From Owenia fusiformis (Eukaryota; Annelida; Polychaeta; Sabellida; Oweniidae), in assembly GCA_903813345.2 (NCBI GenBank), contig CAIIXF020000008.1, forward strand, positions 27,884,822-27,948,821: a DNA stretch of 64,000 bases, written 5' to 3'. Positions within the stretch are counted from its first letter, which is position 1. The number at the start of each line of letters is the position of its first letter. A program made the position numbers and the translations under genes. The notes under the pieces are model-generated. The model was not told where the DNA came from. It saw nothing but the letters and a program-made list of their open reading frames with translations, and ran no database searches. This document shows, in pieces, positions 12,101 through 22,300 of this stretch.

Positions 12101-13655
12101 AATATTCAAGGCCAATCGTGTACATTGTAACATACATGTACCTATCAGGGAAATTAACCTACCCATTTTCCTGCGCCAGAGATCCTTGCCACACTGTGTT
12201 AAACTTGGTTTCCAGCTCTCCACTGTTTTCACTTGGATCATATTTCTCTGCAGCATAATCACAAATATTAAAAATATACGAATTTTAAGATAATCTACTT
12301 TTAAAATGTCTTAAAAACCCTTTATTCATGGAAAGACAGGCTGTAAACAATTAGGTGAATTAGGTTACGGGAGAAAGATCCCTCTAAAATGATTGAACAC
12401 TTAACTGGATGATCCTATAATGGTAGACTACACAGGGTTGGCACATCCAAGAAAATGTTAATATATGAAAACTTTTTCTAAATTTATCACTTGTATAATT
12501 TGTTTCAACAAATATTTGTTCTCCTACATTATCTAAACAATTTCCCCCCTTTAAGTTCTCGAAAGCCTAAAGCACAAGATAATCTTACGTTCTAAGATGA
12601 CGATTCGATCCTCGTAAGCTACAGCTATGACATCATTTGTGGGTGAGAGAGCGATGACGCACTCTTGTAGCCATGTTTCACCTAAACCTTTCACATCATT
12701 CTCTTTATTGCCATCATTCTCTGTAACATCATCCTTCCACTCCCAGTCATCATTTTTCCAGTCTGCATCATCTATAATTATTTAGAATGATAACGTGACA
12801 TACAGGTAAGCAACCCAACACAAACAAACTTTTTTATTAAAAAAATTGATGCAACTTCCTACCGGGCTTCAAACTTGAGCAGATTCAAATAAAAAGCATT
12901 TGAAAGGTCTTTTCTCCGGGGTCTTTTCTTTATTGGATCTATTGTTATTAGTTATGGTTATTATTTATTTGTCGGTCCTCTAGCCTGCCAACACAGCAAA
13001 GTCTCCCCCATCGACAATTTATTTGTCAGTCCTCTAGCGTGTCAACACAGCAATGTCTCCCGTACCGACAATTGTAGGTACTCTAGCCTTTACGTTTTCA
13101 TTAGTCTATATCCAATAGACTGAATTTCCTGAGAATTCAGTCTATTGATCATTATGTCCCTCCTGTGGGAAAAAACAGGAAATTTCCTGCACACAATTAT
13201 CAATTTTAGGAAACTTCACTTCCCAAAAATAAGCATTACAACAATTCAATTAAGCAGTAAGGTACAATTAAACGCTATAAAAAGTAAGACAGCATATTGT
13301 CAAATGGAAATAAAGCTAGGGGAAGTAACAAATATGCAAATTAATTTCATTCCAAATTTCAAAAAATTTTCAGACTAGAGGATATAGACTAGTCTAACGT
13401 TTTCATAAACCTAAATTTGCACATCTCCTCAAATATATAGATAAGCATTATGGCATTTCATGGGTCATCCAAGTGATTTGCATGACCCGCAAATAAGCTT
13501 AGAAAATCGAGTCAAATTTTGATCAATTGAAAATTCATTTTTAGAAAAAAATTGATTTTGATCCTACCTTCTTCAAAAGAACTCTTTAGAAATAGAAACT
13601 TTCTAACACCTTCAATATCTCGAAAACTGGTTTGTACGTTCAGTTGACAAGACAT
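107..13655 (-). CDS. RAB3GAP2: Rab3 GTPase-activating protein non-catalytic subunit, N-terminal half (partial)
   Basis: Regulatory subunit of the Rab3GAP heterodimer, which with RAB3GAP1 acts on Rab3 and as exchange factor for Rab18 at the ER. Seventeen coding exons, in transcription order: 13655-13568, 12771-12589, 12247-12163, 11855-11808, 10850-10775, 10509-10408, 9911-9812, 9291-9193, 8726-8578, 7900-7728, 7384-7245, 4239-4118, 3779-3580, 2587-2505, 1878-1723, 986-814, 356-107. All junctions are GT-AG and the reading phase is continuous, giving about 742 residues; the human protein has 1393, so the rest lies off the left edge. Family blocks seen: [10 protein letters not shown] at the start, [53 protein letters not shown]. 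The start fits the human N-terminus. Several exon edges are tandemly duplicated in adjacent introns. Identification is very secure; only the extreme 5' UTR is unplaced. Confidence 0.96.
435..497. repeat. 21-bp tandem repeat, three copies
   Basis: Three near-identical copies of a unit containing GATAAGTTCTCTATTATT lie in the RAB3GAP2 intron between the exons at 814-986 and 107-356. It is non-coding, with no sign of function. Confidence 0.85.
1180..1800 (-). repeat. 103-bp x6 tandem array made from a RAB3GAP2 exon 3' edge plus its splice donor
   Basis: The motif TTCAAACTGAGC recurs at 1215, 1318, 1421, 1524, 1627 and 1730, exactly 103 bp apart. The last is the 3' part of the real exon 1723-1878. 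The other five carry about 65-75 nt of exon sequence followed by an intact splice donor. The four outermost copies read GTAAGTTG at the donor, while the two nearest the exon, including the one in use, read GTAAATTG. The unit is not a multiple of three; using a distal donor would bring a stop codon about 30 codons on. Confidence 0.95.
1834..2110 (-). repeat. About 149-bp x2 duplication of the 5' edge and acceptor of the same RAB3GAP2 exon
   Basis: Sequence from 1834 (start of the exon 1723-1878 with its TTTAG acceptor) is repeated from 1983, including the word TCTGTCATTGCACTACTAAT, the acceptor and about 70 bp of intron up to a GGGTGGCCCAATAAAA / AGGTGGCCTAATAAAA segment. This exon therefore has duplicated both of its edges independently. 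Confidence 0.85.
4531..7085. mobile_element. Foldback DNA transposon with repeat-built arms and 9-bp target duplication
   Basis: A 2,555 bp element in the RAB3GAP2 intron between exons 7245-7384 and 4118-4239. It begins TAGGGTGGTCCAAAATATGG and ends with the reverse complement. The flanks are ATGGGGCAC at 4522-4530 and again at 7086-7094, an exact 9-bp target duplication. Each arm (about 4531-5330 and 6200-7085) holds several tandem copies of a roughly 185-190 bp unit marked by CACCAAATTTTGAGACCC. The centre (5330-6200) holds two short ORFs (5527-5787 and 5932-6168) without recognisable similarity. A 9-bp duplication fits Mutator-like elements, but no transposase is visible, so this is a non-autonomous copy. 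Confidence 0.85.
7828..8095 (-). repeat. 89-bp x3 array made from a RAB3GAP2 exon 5' edge plus acceptor
   Basis: The 5' part of exon 7728-7900 and its acceptor are repeated twice more upstream on the minus strand. The word CATTAAACAAGGCAGACTTC occurs at 7828, 7917 and 8006, a period of 89 bp. The extra copies keep an acceptor-like CCAG and the codons for DVALAV, but have no downstream exon body. Confidence 0.92.
9712..9792. mobile_element. 81-bp inverted-repeat MITE, TA-flanked
   Basis: Opens CTGGGTGGCCAAAAAGTAG and closes with a diverged reverse complement ending GACCTG, with TA on both sides. It resembles Tc1/mariner-type termini. It sits 19 bp from RAB3GAP2 exon 9812-9911, in the downstream intron. 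Confidence 0.6.
10865..11095. repeat. Diverged intronic tandem duplication, about 128 bp
   Basis: Two diverged copies of a segment containing GAGAGGAACAA and TGTTATTATTGC lie upstream of RAB3GAP2 exon 10775-10850. They contain no exon sequence. Confidence 0.55.
11123..11475. repeat. About 204-bp x2 intronic tandem duplication
   Basis: GCTGTTCAGTTGGTTG recurs about 204 bp apart (near 11133 and 11337), each followed by GGCTGGTTGAAAGG-like and CATAG(C/A)CAGGG segments. Non-coding, in a RAB3GAP2 intron. Confidence 0.7.
11664..11855 (-). repeat. 63-bp x3 array made from a RAB3GAP2 exon 3' edge plus donor
   Basis: The end of the 48-nt exon 11808-11855 with its GTAAGTGC donor is repeated twice downstream in the intron. 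GCTAATGGTAT-like words lie at 11694, 11757 and 11820. Each copy carries the exon end (coding about IPLASQK) and a GT donor context. The four arrays in this gene were found only by matching exon sequence to introns. Confidence 0.9.
12950..13070. repeat. About 60-bp x2 tandem duplication in RAB3GAP2 intron 1
   Basis: Two copies of a segment reading GTC(A/G)GTCCTCTAGC, then AACACAGCAA, then GTCTCCC. Confidence 0.65.
13104..13393. mobile_element. About 290-bp MITE-like inverted-repeat element
   Basis: Short inverted ends AGTCTATATCC and GGATATAGACT bound an AT-rich segment with no coding content, inside RAB3GAP2 intron 1. The limits are approximate. Confidence 0.4.
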
Positions 13656-13730
13656 ACTATTTTAAGCATGGATTCTGCAAGTAAGTGACAGCATTTATAC
13701 TCGAATACTGAAAATTTTACATTTTTTCTA

Positions 13731-13750
13731 AACCGGATGTTGACGTCAAT
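13731..13750 (-). promoter_or_regulatory. Probable RAB3GAP2 promoter elements (CRE, ETS-like core)
   Basis: A palindromic CRE, TGACGTCA, lies at 13741-13748 next to an ETS-like CCGGATGT, about 90 bp upstream of the RAB3GAP2 start codon at 13655. A nearly identical pairing sits upstream of NAA80 near 49,070. Similar CRE-like words also occur in nearby repeats (15563 and 16868 areas), so repeat origin cannot be excluded. Confidence 0.4.
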
Positions 13751-13794
13751 CGAAGTGGTTTATGGGAAATTATGGTGGGAAATTAAAATCCGAA

Positions 13795-14329
13795 ATCACA
13801 GTTCTGTATTAAAATTGCTAAAAGTATGCCCAGGTCAGCGACCCGGGGTTAGGTGTAGTCGCTGAAGCAGAGATAGGTACATTTAATTTTTTATATTTCA
13901 ATGTTATGAGGTTATATACGTTTTTACCCCGTTTTTAGTGTCATAATTCAAAATCCAGTTTCTGAAAAATATTTGAACTTCAACTTGAAGTTCAAGCTTC
14001 AGTTCAAGTTCAACTTTTTAAGTTCATGGTACAGTAAAAGGATCTTGTACACCTGCCATTATGATCTCCCCATGAACAAAAATAAATTCATCTGATTTTT
14101 CAAAATAAATATACTGCTTTTATTATTACATTTATATGTACACTAGTATCTTGTTGACCTATATTCAGCACTGTATTGGTGAATGGGCCACTTTTTAGGG
14201 CAATATTCAATCATAAAGTGTACAGGGGTAGAGATGCCAAACCAGGAAGTCTTTTTGTGTCTGTCAAAATCCATTTGCATCCTACACATCCCTACATCTT
14301 ATCAAAATATGTTATTAATTAATGAATCA
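13795..14329. repeat. Dispersed repeat R1, copy 1 (continues after 15481)
   Basis: Shares long stretches in inverted orientation with 26035-26840 (words such as CAAGATACTAGTGTGCAT versus its complement and GACAGACACAAAAATACTTC) and with 16880-17200. A block at 13853-13965 recurs directly at 17735-17815. The copy is interrupted by the element at 14330-15481 and resumes with TATTCACCTTTCCCCAAAGT at about 15,490. Confidence 0.6.
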
Positions 14330-15481
14330 CAGTGCGCGAAATAGACGTCCGACATCGGCCATTGGCCTGACAAAATTATAGATGGCTTGTTTTGATAAAA
14401 ACACCCAGACATTTTGGCCTGCCAGACATTTGTGGCATTCGTTAGATTGCCCATGAATAGAACTCACATTTCAGTCCGGAAATCCTCCGAATTCCCCGCG
14501 ATTTCGGCTTATTCCATGACTTTTGTTGAAGATTTAAAAAAATTTCAAATATTTTTGTTTTCATACTGAAGCCCAAGATATAACGTGACTTTTGATTGGC
14601 TGTTGTTGTTTGTTGAAATTACGGTGATTTTGATTGGCTATGGATGACTCATTTCTTCAACGTCGTTCGCAAATCGAGTGCATTATCAGTATGCCGGATG
14701 TAGAAAAGAAATTGAAAAATCGAGCCGGCATCTAAGTCCAAAAAGTCGGCAGTTTGGAAGTATTTTGGGACTCCGATATCACAAGGTAAACGAATTGGTG
14801 ATAGTTCACCATGCAGACTATGTGAAATGCCGATCACATTCACGGCAGATGCTTTATACTCGATTTTAATTGACGTATTTCTGAATATGATTTTGAAAAG
14901 TGAAACTGAAAGTGAAACTGTCATCATCAGACATTGTATCATTTTTAATGTTCTGTCCCGTCCTGTCTCGAAAGTATCGTGTCCCGAGACCATTTGTACC
15001 GTTCCGGCGTACCGAAATTTATTTGGACCGTGACACCTCTAATATATACCTTGAATTTTAGTCTGTTAGTGGAGTCTGTGTACATAGTATGTGTTTTTGA
15101 ATACCTTGAAGCTTCTGAGAGCAATTCTAAACCGACCAAAATCAGTACAATTTAGTTTGATCAATATGTACATGTTCCTCATGTTTTTGTAAGGTGAATC
15201 TAGGGGGGAATCAACACACCCAGGCTGTTGGTTAAGTCATCAAGTACAGTATAGTGAATGATACATGACATGCAACAGAATTAGTTTTACTTTGTTAATA
15301 TTGTACTAAACTAAATCTCATTTTAGAGTGGTTGTGGAGAAATATGGAAAATGAAATTTTTGGCCAGAGAAGTAAGAAACAGTCTGCAAAAAATTGGCCT
15401 GAGAAAAAATGATATGGCTGGTTAAAATCTGGCTGGCCTGCCAAAATGTCTAGGTTAAAAAAATCCTTATTTCACGCACTG
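14330..15481. mobile_element. 1.15-kb inverted-repeat element inserted in repeat R1, 5-bp target duplication
   Basis: Left end CAGTGCGCGAAATA, right end TATTTCACGCACTG, flanked by AATCA at 14325-14329 and 15482-15486. Matching internal inverted segments include ACATTTTGGCCTGCC. R1 reads on across the insertion, which confirms the edges. Short ORFs at 14649-15139 show no family motif. Confidence 0.7.
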
Positions 15482-15486
15482 AATCA

Positions 15487-16880
15487 TAACAGTATTCACC
15501 TTTCCCCAAAGTCCAAAGTGCACTCATTTGACCGCTGCGCTGATTGGACGATGAAAATCAATGACGTCAAAGCAGGGCACATTTCGCGCCAAAACTTCAA
15601 TTAGTATTAGATCGCCGATTGAGTGAAATAGATCTCATTTTAAAATGATAACAAAACTAAGTGAAATATATTTTTCTGACTATTTTGTCCTAAGCTGTGT
15701 CTTAAATACACCATCCGGTAAATCACACCACAGAAATAATTGTGATACGAGTGCTCATCTTTGAACAAAGTGAATCCAACTACGCAAACCAGATTGACAA
15801 TCATTCAAACAATAAGACTGTATGGATTAGGAATATACATTTATCATGATTATTCAATTAAATAGTTCATTATATGTTTCTAATAAAAATTTTGTATATG
15901 AGGAACAGTTTTAAATGTCAGAGTCCACTTGCACTTTTCTCATCGGGTTGACCCAATAATTTGCGATTGCTCATGGGCGAATTATATATTGAAGTAACTA
16001 ATATTCATCATACTGTAGTAGTTTGCATTTTAATTGCAATTCAAAGCTTAATTACAGGCCCGTAGTCAAAAAGCTACCCCTTACACCCCAGTCACATTTC
16101 CTACGGCGACCTTGCGGTCTATCATTTCTGCGGCCAGTAGATTTTCTACGCTCGCCGCAGAATTTCTGCGCTCTCATACTTTTGCAGTCACATTTCCCAC
16201 GGCAGCCACACGGTGAATTTTAAATTTATATTGATAAATAATAGTTTTTTTCATTTTATTTACATCAGGACAATTTATAAATGTTATTCAAAGTGCTAGG
16301 ATGTAATATCAAATGAAAAGTGATCGTGAAACATTGACAAATAATGATTCAATCTTGTTGAGCCAGTTGATTTCTACGGGGACCTCAGAAATGAACAAAT
16401 ATTATAACTCCGAGTTATAATTTCTACGCCTTTCCTGCGGCCTGTAAGAATCTGCATACGCCGTACGGAGGCCGCAAGGCGAGCGTAGTTTGAGAGTCGA
16501 ATACTTTTTCTTCAAGGTTAAGCCGTATCCCCTTCTTCACCCCATGAGAAAATATTACACGAACTTAAGATTACCATGAGATGTTGACATTTTGACGGTC
16601 AAGAACTAAACATGGGGTTTTGTACAGTCGGCGTAATTTGAAAATGTACAGGAAACATTGGACCCTTCACATTAATATTTCTCTATTTATTTGATTTCCC
16701 AGAACAATATAAAGAAGGGGGAATATAGACGTGAGTATAATTAATTCAATTACATGACAATTATCATAAATATTATTACTACTCAACATAATTTGACAAT
16801 AAAAGTAACCCGTTTCCGTCATGATTCACATTGACTCCTAATGTGTTTAGATTTTCCCGCGAAAATCTGCCCTACTCTGA
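15487..16880. other. Intergenic stretch, no gene seen
   Basis: The remainder of repeat R1 is followed by AT-rich sequence. Around 16,060-16,500 there are recurring GC-rich words of the type TTTCTACGGC and TTTCTGCGGC in both orientations, suggesting an old inverted element that I could not delimit. No coding exon is recognised. Confidence 0.5.
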
Positions 16881-17200
16881 CGTCAGAGATTTCAGATTTG
16901 CTAATTATAATATTCATGAGCTGACTTTGGGGAAAGGTGAATAATCTTTGGATTTACAAAGTTGTATGGGATTTCATAAGTGTAAAAGTTGCTTTTGAAG
17001 CATTTTTCTATAGCCATTTTGTAGGAAAAAAATGATGAAAAAAATGAATAATCTTTTAATTTGAAGTATGACCTGAATCGATTGCAAACTTTATATTTGC
17101 ACATCTGATCTGACATTGTATTCTTTATATTACACCTAAAAATGATTCATTTTGTTCATGGGGAGATCATAATGGCAGGTGTACAAGATCCTTTTTAATG
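16880..17200. repeat. Dispersed repeat R1, copy 2
   Basis: Inverted relative to copy 3. It shares GACCTGAATCGATTGCAAAC, the TAGCCATTTTGTAGG segment and the GGGGAGATCATAATGGCAGG end. The short ORF 16901-17116 lies wholly in the repeat and is not a gene. Confidence 0.7.
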
Positions 17201-17817
17201 TTAGGAACTACTTTGAATTTGAAAAATAAGCAATCAAATCATAGATCCCGGCCAGATTCTTTTGTAGTAGGATCAATAGCTCAATAAATATTCCTCCATT
17301 GTATTGTGAATTATTCTTTGAGCCTATGAGATCCTACTACTACAAAACGATCTGGCCAATATCTGTGAATCAAATGACCAAATTGAAACAGTATATGTAA
17401 AAATAGAAACATTTATATTTATCCGAACTTTTGTATATTTCAGATAGTAATGTATAATGTGCAGCAAAGCTATGGCCTTTTGTAATTTAGGGAGTTTCAG
17501 CCATGTTAATATTTCCGAAAATAACATGGCAGAGAAGTATCAAAATATAAGAGGACACAGATATGATAGCTAAACTACAAAACAAACTAAAATATACAAA
17601 AGTTGGGATAAATATAAATGTTTCTATTTTTACATAAACTGTTTCAATTTGGTCATTTGATTGCTTATTTTTTAAATTCAAAGTAGTCACAAACATTTAA
17701 AATTTTACTGTAGTAGCTTGCTAAGGTCCAATGTCGCTGAAGCAGAGATAGGTACATTTAATTTTTTATATTTCAATGTTATGAGGTTATATACGTTTTT
17801 AGTGTCATAATTCAAAA

Positions 17818-18472
17818 TTAGAACCCGAATCTTAATGAAACCATATCACCTTTGTTCCGTCAACCATGGAGCATTTGCCACAACATCCAAGAGGTAAATC
17901 ATGGGCCGTGAAAATGAATGATTTCCTTGTAAGTTCCGGAAGTTTCAATATGAAAAATTACCGAACATATGTGAAAACCGAATATTTGTTCGTTGTTTTC
18001 ACGATTTACAGGTTCGTTTGTTCTCCAATGTTTTGGTCTAAATTATAAAGCATCACCAACAGGTCTTACTCTATTAATCGACTAATACAGCAGACGGCTC
18101 ATATTTCTACGTAGCATTTCGTTCAGACCAATAGTGGGAGTGCAGATCACGCAGTTTCGTTCGTTGCGTACTTCACTTGAAATTGGTAATTTTAAATATT
18201 GGCTACTTCACTTACCTTGGCGGATGTAGAACATTGCTTAATATTCTTTTAATTTTCACACCAGACATGCTTGGTTGACACGTCAACAAAGTAAAGTTCA
18301 AGGGTCAATGCGTTATTTCGTGATAACTACAACGCCTTCCCGGAAGTCAACATTGATGAAAAATGAAAAAGTCGGAAAAGCATTTACACTAATTTCTATC
18401 AAATGCTGTGTTTATATGCATCATCATCGACGCAACAAAGGTGATATGGTTTCATTAAGATTCGGGTTCTAA
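17818..18472. mobile_element. 655-bp MITE with about 38-bp near-perfect inverted ends
   Basis: The left end TTAGAACCCGAATCTTAATG is matched in reverse complement at 18472. The arms stay identical through CATATCACCTTTGTT. It sits directly after a second copy of the 13853-13965 block. No transposase is present. A fortuitous ATG with a GTAAG donor on the minus strand (about 18222-18275) lies inside and does not fit either neighbouring gene. Confidence 0.75.
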
Positions 18473-18639
18473 CCTTTAGAAGGTAAGTCAGACTCCCAAA
18501 CATCAGCTAACTCTTATATTTAGCATGTTAGCGACAAACTCAGGCCATGAAAAAAATAGTAGACTATCAGGGTGGTAGAGCCCATAGACACAGTCAGCAC
18601 CATCTATCTGATATCTAATATAAAACTAAGAAAAAAAAA

Positions 18640-18926
18640 GTCTAATAACTGAATATTGACACAACTGTGTCCTTAGACTAGTAGGCCACGGGAACCTGTA
18701 TCAGCTGATGGCTAATGAAACCATGGGCTTCAACAGAAAGCCCATGATGTAACCTGAGTAATGAGCCGAGGGCGGCCCAGGGGAATGATAAAACTAAAGA
18801 GCATAGTGTACCAAGCCAGATAAAGAAATTGAAAGAAAGTGTGCTAAATTCAATGCCCCGTGTTGGAATCGAACCTAGGACCCTTGGATCCAAAGTCTGA
18901 TGCTCTACCGACTGAGCTATAAAGGC
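18640..18926 (-). mobile_element. tRNA-derived SINE
   Basis: On the minus strand the head begins at 18926 with GCCTTTATAGCTCAGTCGG (box A) and carries a perfect box B, GGTTCGATTCC. The anticodon arm and acceptor stem do not pair, so this is not a working tRNA gene. A unique tail of about 200 bp follows, with a hairpin ATGGGCTTTC/GAAGCCCAT. The same hairpin occurs at 39942-39968, and half of it at 48494-48506. The tail end is approximate. Confidence 0.7.
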
Positions 18927-19323
18927 TTAAGCCACTACAACTGGGCCGTAGTAGCAACTTGCTATCAAGGGTAGTTACACCTGTAAAGAAAAAACAAGTT
19001 TCTATTCTCCATTTATTATAATAGTAGAAGGAGCTCCTCCGCCTCGTCCAGACCAGAAATCCATCGACCCATTTTTTTTAAAGTTACAAAATTGTTATTT
19101 ATCTTTGCCTGTGAGTGCAAATTTTTAAATACATAATGAAAATATTGTCAAAAATAACATATTTTGATGAATAGGGATAGTGTTATCATATCTCTTTCCT
19201 TTTCAGAAAAATGCACCCTTCGCATCACCAAATCACACATCCGCACATATATTCGTATCATGTACACCATGTATGTAGGGCGGTGTTCTAGGTAACTGAT
19301 GTTGATATTAAAGATTAGGTGGG

Positions 19324-22300
19324 ATGAATAACCTAGACGTCCACCCAAGAACGATATCCAGTCTGAAAAAGGGTAAGTATGATCTGGTTTCCAGTCTCAT
19401 GTCTGATATAACAAAAAATAAAGAGCTTAAAAAAGGCGACAACACATTGTTGCTCATTATCAAAAGTGGTAATATATGATATTTTTGACCAATACTGCAT
19501 AAAATACAACAGAGTGCTGCAATTAAAATATATCAGAGTCTGCTCTGACTATCATGGCAAATAATCAGTCAAATCTTACTTGTGAATCTGACATAGAATT
19601 AGTATAAATTGAGATTTGCTCAAGTGGGATATTTAAAACTTTGTGTCTTGTCTAATTTTATGTAAAATAACAGACCTGACATCTCTTCTGAGTCGATCAG
19701 CTCCTGACATTGAGAGCCATGTATTTGCCTCTAATTTTGTGTCTTGTCTAATTTTAGCTAGAATAACAGACCTGACATCTCTCCTGAGTCGATCAGCTCC
19801 TGACATTGAAAGAGCCACTCATTTGTCTTTAAGTGATGTCAAAGCAGTTCAGAGAGAGGCTGCCCTTGCAGTGACACGTCGTCCTCTTACAAATGGTAAG
19901 AATTATGATATTTCCCTTCACAAGTGCGATGTCTGATAACTAATGTGTAGTCTAAATATTGTGACAAGTTGTCAATGTCAAATAACAATAACTGTCCTTG
20001 CCTTTTAGTATATTATTATGTCACCACCAAAAAGGGTGACATATTGTTATGGTCTCCGTTTTTGTGACAGCGATTGGCGATCGGCAGTTAGCAATCATCT
20101 GTTGGCAATTGGCAGTTGGCGAGTGTAACACATGTTGGTGACATTTTGTCTGTTAATGCCTTGTACTATTATGTCACCACCAAATAGTCTCCAACTTTTT
20201 TGTAGCTGGTGTTTGGTGGCTGGTGTTTGGCATTCAGTGGTTGGTGTTCAGTGCATGTTACAGCGTTCAGTGTTTGGTATCTGTAACAAATGATAGGTGG
20301 TGACATTTTGCATGTTAATGCCTTGTTTCTTACTGTGCAAAATCAACTACAGCTGTACTAAACTAACTCCACTTGAGTACCAAATCTAAACAAATACAAT
20401 AAGTCAAAAAGTGTAAAATAATTTTTTAAGAAGCTATTTTTATTTTTCTCCAAATATGGCACTATGGCTAAATATCTACCCTGTGCAATTCGTACCTACA
20501 AACTAAAGCAAATAATAATTATTTGAAATGCACTTTTATGCTTTCAGCATTGGATATGTATAATAATGTTTGCCCCCAAGAGATGCGAAGACACACCCTG
20601 AGTTTAGGTTGCAAGATATTGGATGGAACGTTGCAAGGTAACTTTCATAGATAAACTTTCTGCTACTTGCAATATAAGATCCTTGTTAGATGTTTTGCTA
20701 GCATTTAGCAATGAGGGGGGTACTATTGATATAGTCAAAATCTTTTTTTGTGTATGGTGTTTGGCAGTTGGTGTTTGGGAGTCAGCATCTGTAACAAATG
20801 GCAGGTGCTGACATTTTGCGTGTTAACAGTTAATGCCTTGTTGAAAATGACTAGGATTGGGTCAAGTGGCCAGTTGTAATGGCAATGGCCGCAACAAGAA
20901 AAAAAGTGGCCTTAACTTACATTTTACCATACATGGTGATTGCTCAAAGATCAATTTACTACAGTATTAACTGTGAACTCAAATCGATTCTATATTTCTA
21001 CACAGGAGGATTTCAATCCCAGGGTATTACGGAGATTGCAGGAGAGAGTGCTAGTGGGAAGACCCAACTATGTATGCAGCTTTGTCTTACTGTACAACTA
21101 CCAACTAGTCAAGGTGGACTCGAAGGAGGTAAGTAATGTTCTTCTTTTTACAAAGCATCTGGAGTCAAATCGTCCTAATAACTGGAGGTTATCTATGAAT
21201 TTCACCAATACTGATGTTTGAGTATTTCTTTGTATTTCAGAATCAGAACTTTACTGCACGCGAAATATTTGGAACATATATATTTTTACTATTTTACTAT
21301 TTCTATTAAATTATTTTATTTGGTTTAGTCAAAATCAAAGGTTTATTGTTATTGAACAAATTTTGTAAACCATTTTGATTATATTTTAACCTCCAATTGT
21401 GGACCAGTGATTATACAAATTTTCAATGTTTCTTTAGGTGCGGCTTATATTTGTACAGAAGATGTATTTCCCAATAAACGATTGGTCCAGATGATTCAGC
21501 ACTTTGGGAGGACAACAGCATCCAAGATTAACTTTGGGGATAACATTTTTATAGAGCACACATCTGATATGGTATGTATTATGTATGGTATGTATTATGT
21601 ATATGAATGGACCAAGTATCAATCATTTTGTAGATCATATGCATATAAGCGGGCACATTGTTCAAGATCTTTCCTTTTTCAAAAAATTTCAGGGAATTCA
21701 CATTTAACAATTTTAGCCAAAAAATCACAGAATAACTGCACTAATTTTTGAGCACTTGAAAAACTTGTCATTGTATTTTACTGATATTTCAGGACAGCTT
21801 ATGGTACTGTTTAAAGACCAGGGTTCCTGCTCTTCTTAACAGATTCAACATAAAATTAATTGTCATTGACTCTGTCGCAGCCTTGTTTAGGTAGGTATAC
21901 AAATTAGAAATTAAAAGTGTCACTAACCGAGATAAATATCAATATTTATAGAGCAAAAGGGTGGATTGTTGCCCTTGGGATTAAATGTGACATCCTAATC
22001 AGAACAAGTTTACAGGCATATTAGAAACATTGTTATATAGCTTTAAAATCAAATCAGAATCCCTAAATTAGAGTAATTGTAATAAGAACTAATCTTTTAT
22101 AAAACATGGGTTAGGACTGTCATGGAATTTTGGAAGAACTGTATGCTGTGACAAAAATTTCATACATTTCAGGTATGAATACAGTTTGAACCAGACATTC
22201 GAGAGATCTAAAAAGTTGAGTTTGTTTGGGGCCTATCTGCACAACCTCAGCTGTAAGCATAATATTCCTGTGGTCTGCATCAACCAGGTAAAAATTTACA

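Noticed and set aside
18222-18275. ATG with GTAAG donor on the minus strand as first exon of RAB3GAP2
   Set aside because: Its phase puts a stop at the next exon and the peptide does not match; the exon at 13568-13655 fits in phase and sequence.
18854-18926. Functional tRNA gene
   Set aside because: Boxes A and B are good, but the anticodon and acceptor stems do not pair and a SINE tail follows.
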